Positions 11,759 to 12,896 of a stretch of DNA of 12,896 nt are shown here, one piece after another. How positions within the stretch are numbered: position 1 is the first letter of the stretch; each line of letters opens with the position of its first letter. A program made the translations under genes and the position numbers. Under the pieces are notes generated by a model. The model had not been told where the DNA came from. It made no database searches and saw nothing but the letters and a program-made list of their open reading frames with translations. Source of the DNA: Spirochaetaceae bacterium (lineage in GTDB: Bacteria > Spirochaetota > Spirochaetia > DSM-27196 > SLAA01); contig PXEI01000149.1 of the NCBI GenBank assembly GCA_003564775.1, positions 1-12,896 of the forward strand. The letters are read 5' to 3'.

Positions 11759-11779
11759 ATGGCTAAGATACTGTATCGA

Positions 11780-12896
11780 TCACCGTACGGCGAGTTCGGA
11801 ACGCAACACGTGGGCAATCTCCTCCAGCTCAAGACGCTCGGCAAACTGCAATGGAGTGCCGATAACCCCGTCAATTCGAAACCTCAAGTCTCTACGCGCG
11901 CCAGCTCCTAACAGTAACCGCACCAGTTCAACATCGCTATGCCCGGTGTACGCGCCCATGACCACCGCTGCCGAGAGAACATCAAGTACACGACGCTCGT
12001 ACACCAGCCCTGCGTTTGGATCGGCCCCATGCTCCAGCAGGAGCTTAACAAGATCGTAGTCTACCGATCCGGACTCCAACCCCACAATCACTGCCGCCCC
12101 AAGCGGGGTTACACTCATCTCGTCGGTCTCAAGATAGGAATCAACCGAGGCTCCGGAGTCTAGTAACAGTCGGATAACCTCTAGATCGGCGTCCCCGCCC
12201 GCAAGAGAAGCGAGTACCGGCAGGTGCAGCGCAAAGAAACGTCGGCCGTCAACGTAGTATGGCAAGCCCACATCTATGCCCGCTTCAAGCAGGACGGTGA
12301 CAAGTTCGGTACTCGGCTGATACGCACCAATACGCCCCCGGGCGAAGGCTGGCAAGCCCATGGCTCGGGCCAAGGCGTTCAGCCCATCGCGATCAATGGC
12401 ATTTACATCTCCACCGGACTCTATGTGGCGTTGTATTGCCTCGACTCGTCCGGCGACAGCAGCCTCAATAAACTCATCTGTACTGAGTTCCGGCTCCAGT
12501 GGCGCAAGACTTACCCGAACTACTTGGTCACGATCTTCGTCAAACCGAACTGTTATGCTTTGGGACTGATATCCCCGGCGCCGAACCTCAAACACTGGTC
12601 TTTCATCATCCAGAAACAGTGCCGAGTAGATCCTCTTCCCAATTGGCAACCCTTCAAGATAGATCTCTGCATCGGGAGGATTGGTTTCAATATGTACCGT
12701 CGCAGGAAGTTGAGCACCCCCTGCGGCCGCGTTGAATGTACGCTCATCCGGTTCTCTGAGTTCCCGAATTCGCCTGGACTCGGTCTCCGCAATGGGTTCG
12801 GTGCGCGGCATCAGTTGATCCAGACTACTCCCGGCAAACTCCATAACCGAGGCAATTCGCTGAAGCTCGCCTCGCGAAATGAGCTCGCCAGCACCA
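11780..12896 (-). CDS. PEGA-domain plus ankyrin-repeat protein, 5' end beyond the window
   Basis: The frame is open from the right edge to the stop at 11780-11782, giving 371 visible codons plus one base. An internal ATG at 12844 has no ribosome binding site and 17 open codons precede it, so the true start is probably outside the window. Numbering from that ATG, residues about 47-112 are a PEGA domain (ATVHIETNPPDAEIYLEG, ending in a RGYQSQSITVRF strand). Such domains are often surface-exposed parts of exported proteins. Residues about 120-350 are degenerate ankyrin repeats, with units such as ELVTVLLEAGIDV, EVIRLLLDSGASV, DLVKLLLEHGADPN and ELVRLLLGAGARR. It may be an extracytoplasmic binding scaffold, but signal peptide and N-terminal domain are not visible and no enzymatic role can be assigned. 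The DUF3592 gene follows by 21 nt. Confidence 0.75.
   Translation of the reverse strand, partial: GAGELISRGELQRIASVMEFAGSSLDQLMPRTEPIAETESRRIRELREPDERTFNAAAGGAQLPATVHIETNPPDAEIYLEGLPIGKRIYSALFLDDERPVFEVRRRGYQSQSITVRFDEDRDQVVRVSLAPLEPELSTDEFIEAAVAGRVEAIQRHIESGGDVNAIDRDGLNALARAMGLPAFARGRIGAYQPSTELVTVLLEAGIDVGLPYYVDGRRFFALHLPVLASLAGGDADLEVIRLLLDSGASVDSYLETDEMSVTPLGAAVIVGLESGSVDYDLVKLLLEHGADPNAGLVYERRVLDVLSAAVVMGAYTGHSDVELVRLLLGAGARRDLRFRIDGVIGTPLQFAERLELEEIAHVLRSELAVR

Overview
The window is a gene-dense, high-GC bacterial chromosome segment of about 13 kb with short intergenic gaps and many divergent or convergent gene pairs. The best guess for the host is a free-living spirochaete (Spirochaetota). 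The main reason is the PilZ protein at 7799-8629, whose N-terminal half resembles a c-di-GMP receptor type I associate with spirochaetes. The exported beta-rich proteins, PEGA/ankyrin protein and small ferredoxin fit that view. This is an inference; no rRNA or tRNA is present to test it. No CRISPR array, transposase, integrase, phage gene or toxin-antitoxin module was seen.

Layout. (1) 1-942, minus strand: a MocA-like molybdenum cofactor cytidylyltransferase followed by the first 84 codons of a probable diaminopropionate ammonia-lyase (YgeX/DpaL) that runs off the left edge. Both carry a short in-frame tandem repeat. (2) 1052-4044, plus strand: a single-domain asparaginase overlapping by 4 nt an unusual SppA-type S49 protease whose N-terminus is a signal peptide plus a beta-rich, outer-membrane-like domain. 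(3) 4140-5072: a PfkB-family fructokinase-like sugar kinase. (4) 5115-7431, minus strand: an outer-membrane beta-barrel-like protein followed by deoxyribose-phosphate aldolase (DeoC). (5) 7496-7726: a one-cluster ferredoxin, divergent from the barrel gene through an apparently shared -10 region. (6) 7799-8629, minus strand: the PilZ protein, near-leaderless by its promoter position. (7) 8708-9958: D-serine ammonia-lyase (DsdA), overlapping tail-to-tail with (8) a LOG-family nucleotide phosphoribohydrolase at 9951-10556. (9) 10835-11155: a small exported FMN-binding-domain protein with a long leader and a strong terminator. (10) 11327-12896, minus strand: a DUF3592-type membrane protein downstream of a PEGA/ankyrin protein whose 5' end lies past the right edge.

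Shared themes. Several enzymes release ammonia from amino acids (YgeX-like, asparaginase, DsdA), which fits an amino-acid-using heterotroph alongside sugar kinase and DeoC carbon salvage. MocA next to YgeX is the pairing known from E. coli-type selenium-dependent molybdenum hydroxylase/purine clusters and suggests more of that cluster to the left. Three minus-strand promoters share the same -10 hexamer (TATACT), with 17-18 nt spacers.

No clear new multigene system is visible. The observations most worth following are the barrel-like/SppA fusion, the in-frame repeats in the two adjacent minus-strand genes, the overlapping divergent promoters at 7435-7484, the leaderless gene candidates, and homopolymer tracts at places where slippage would matter.
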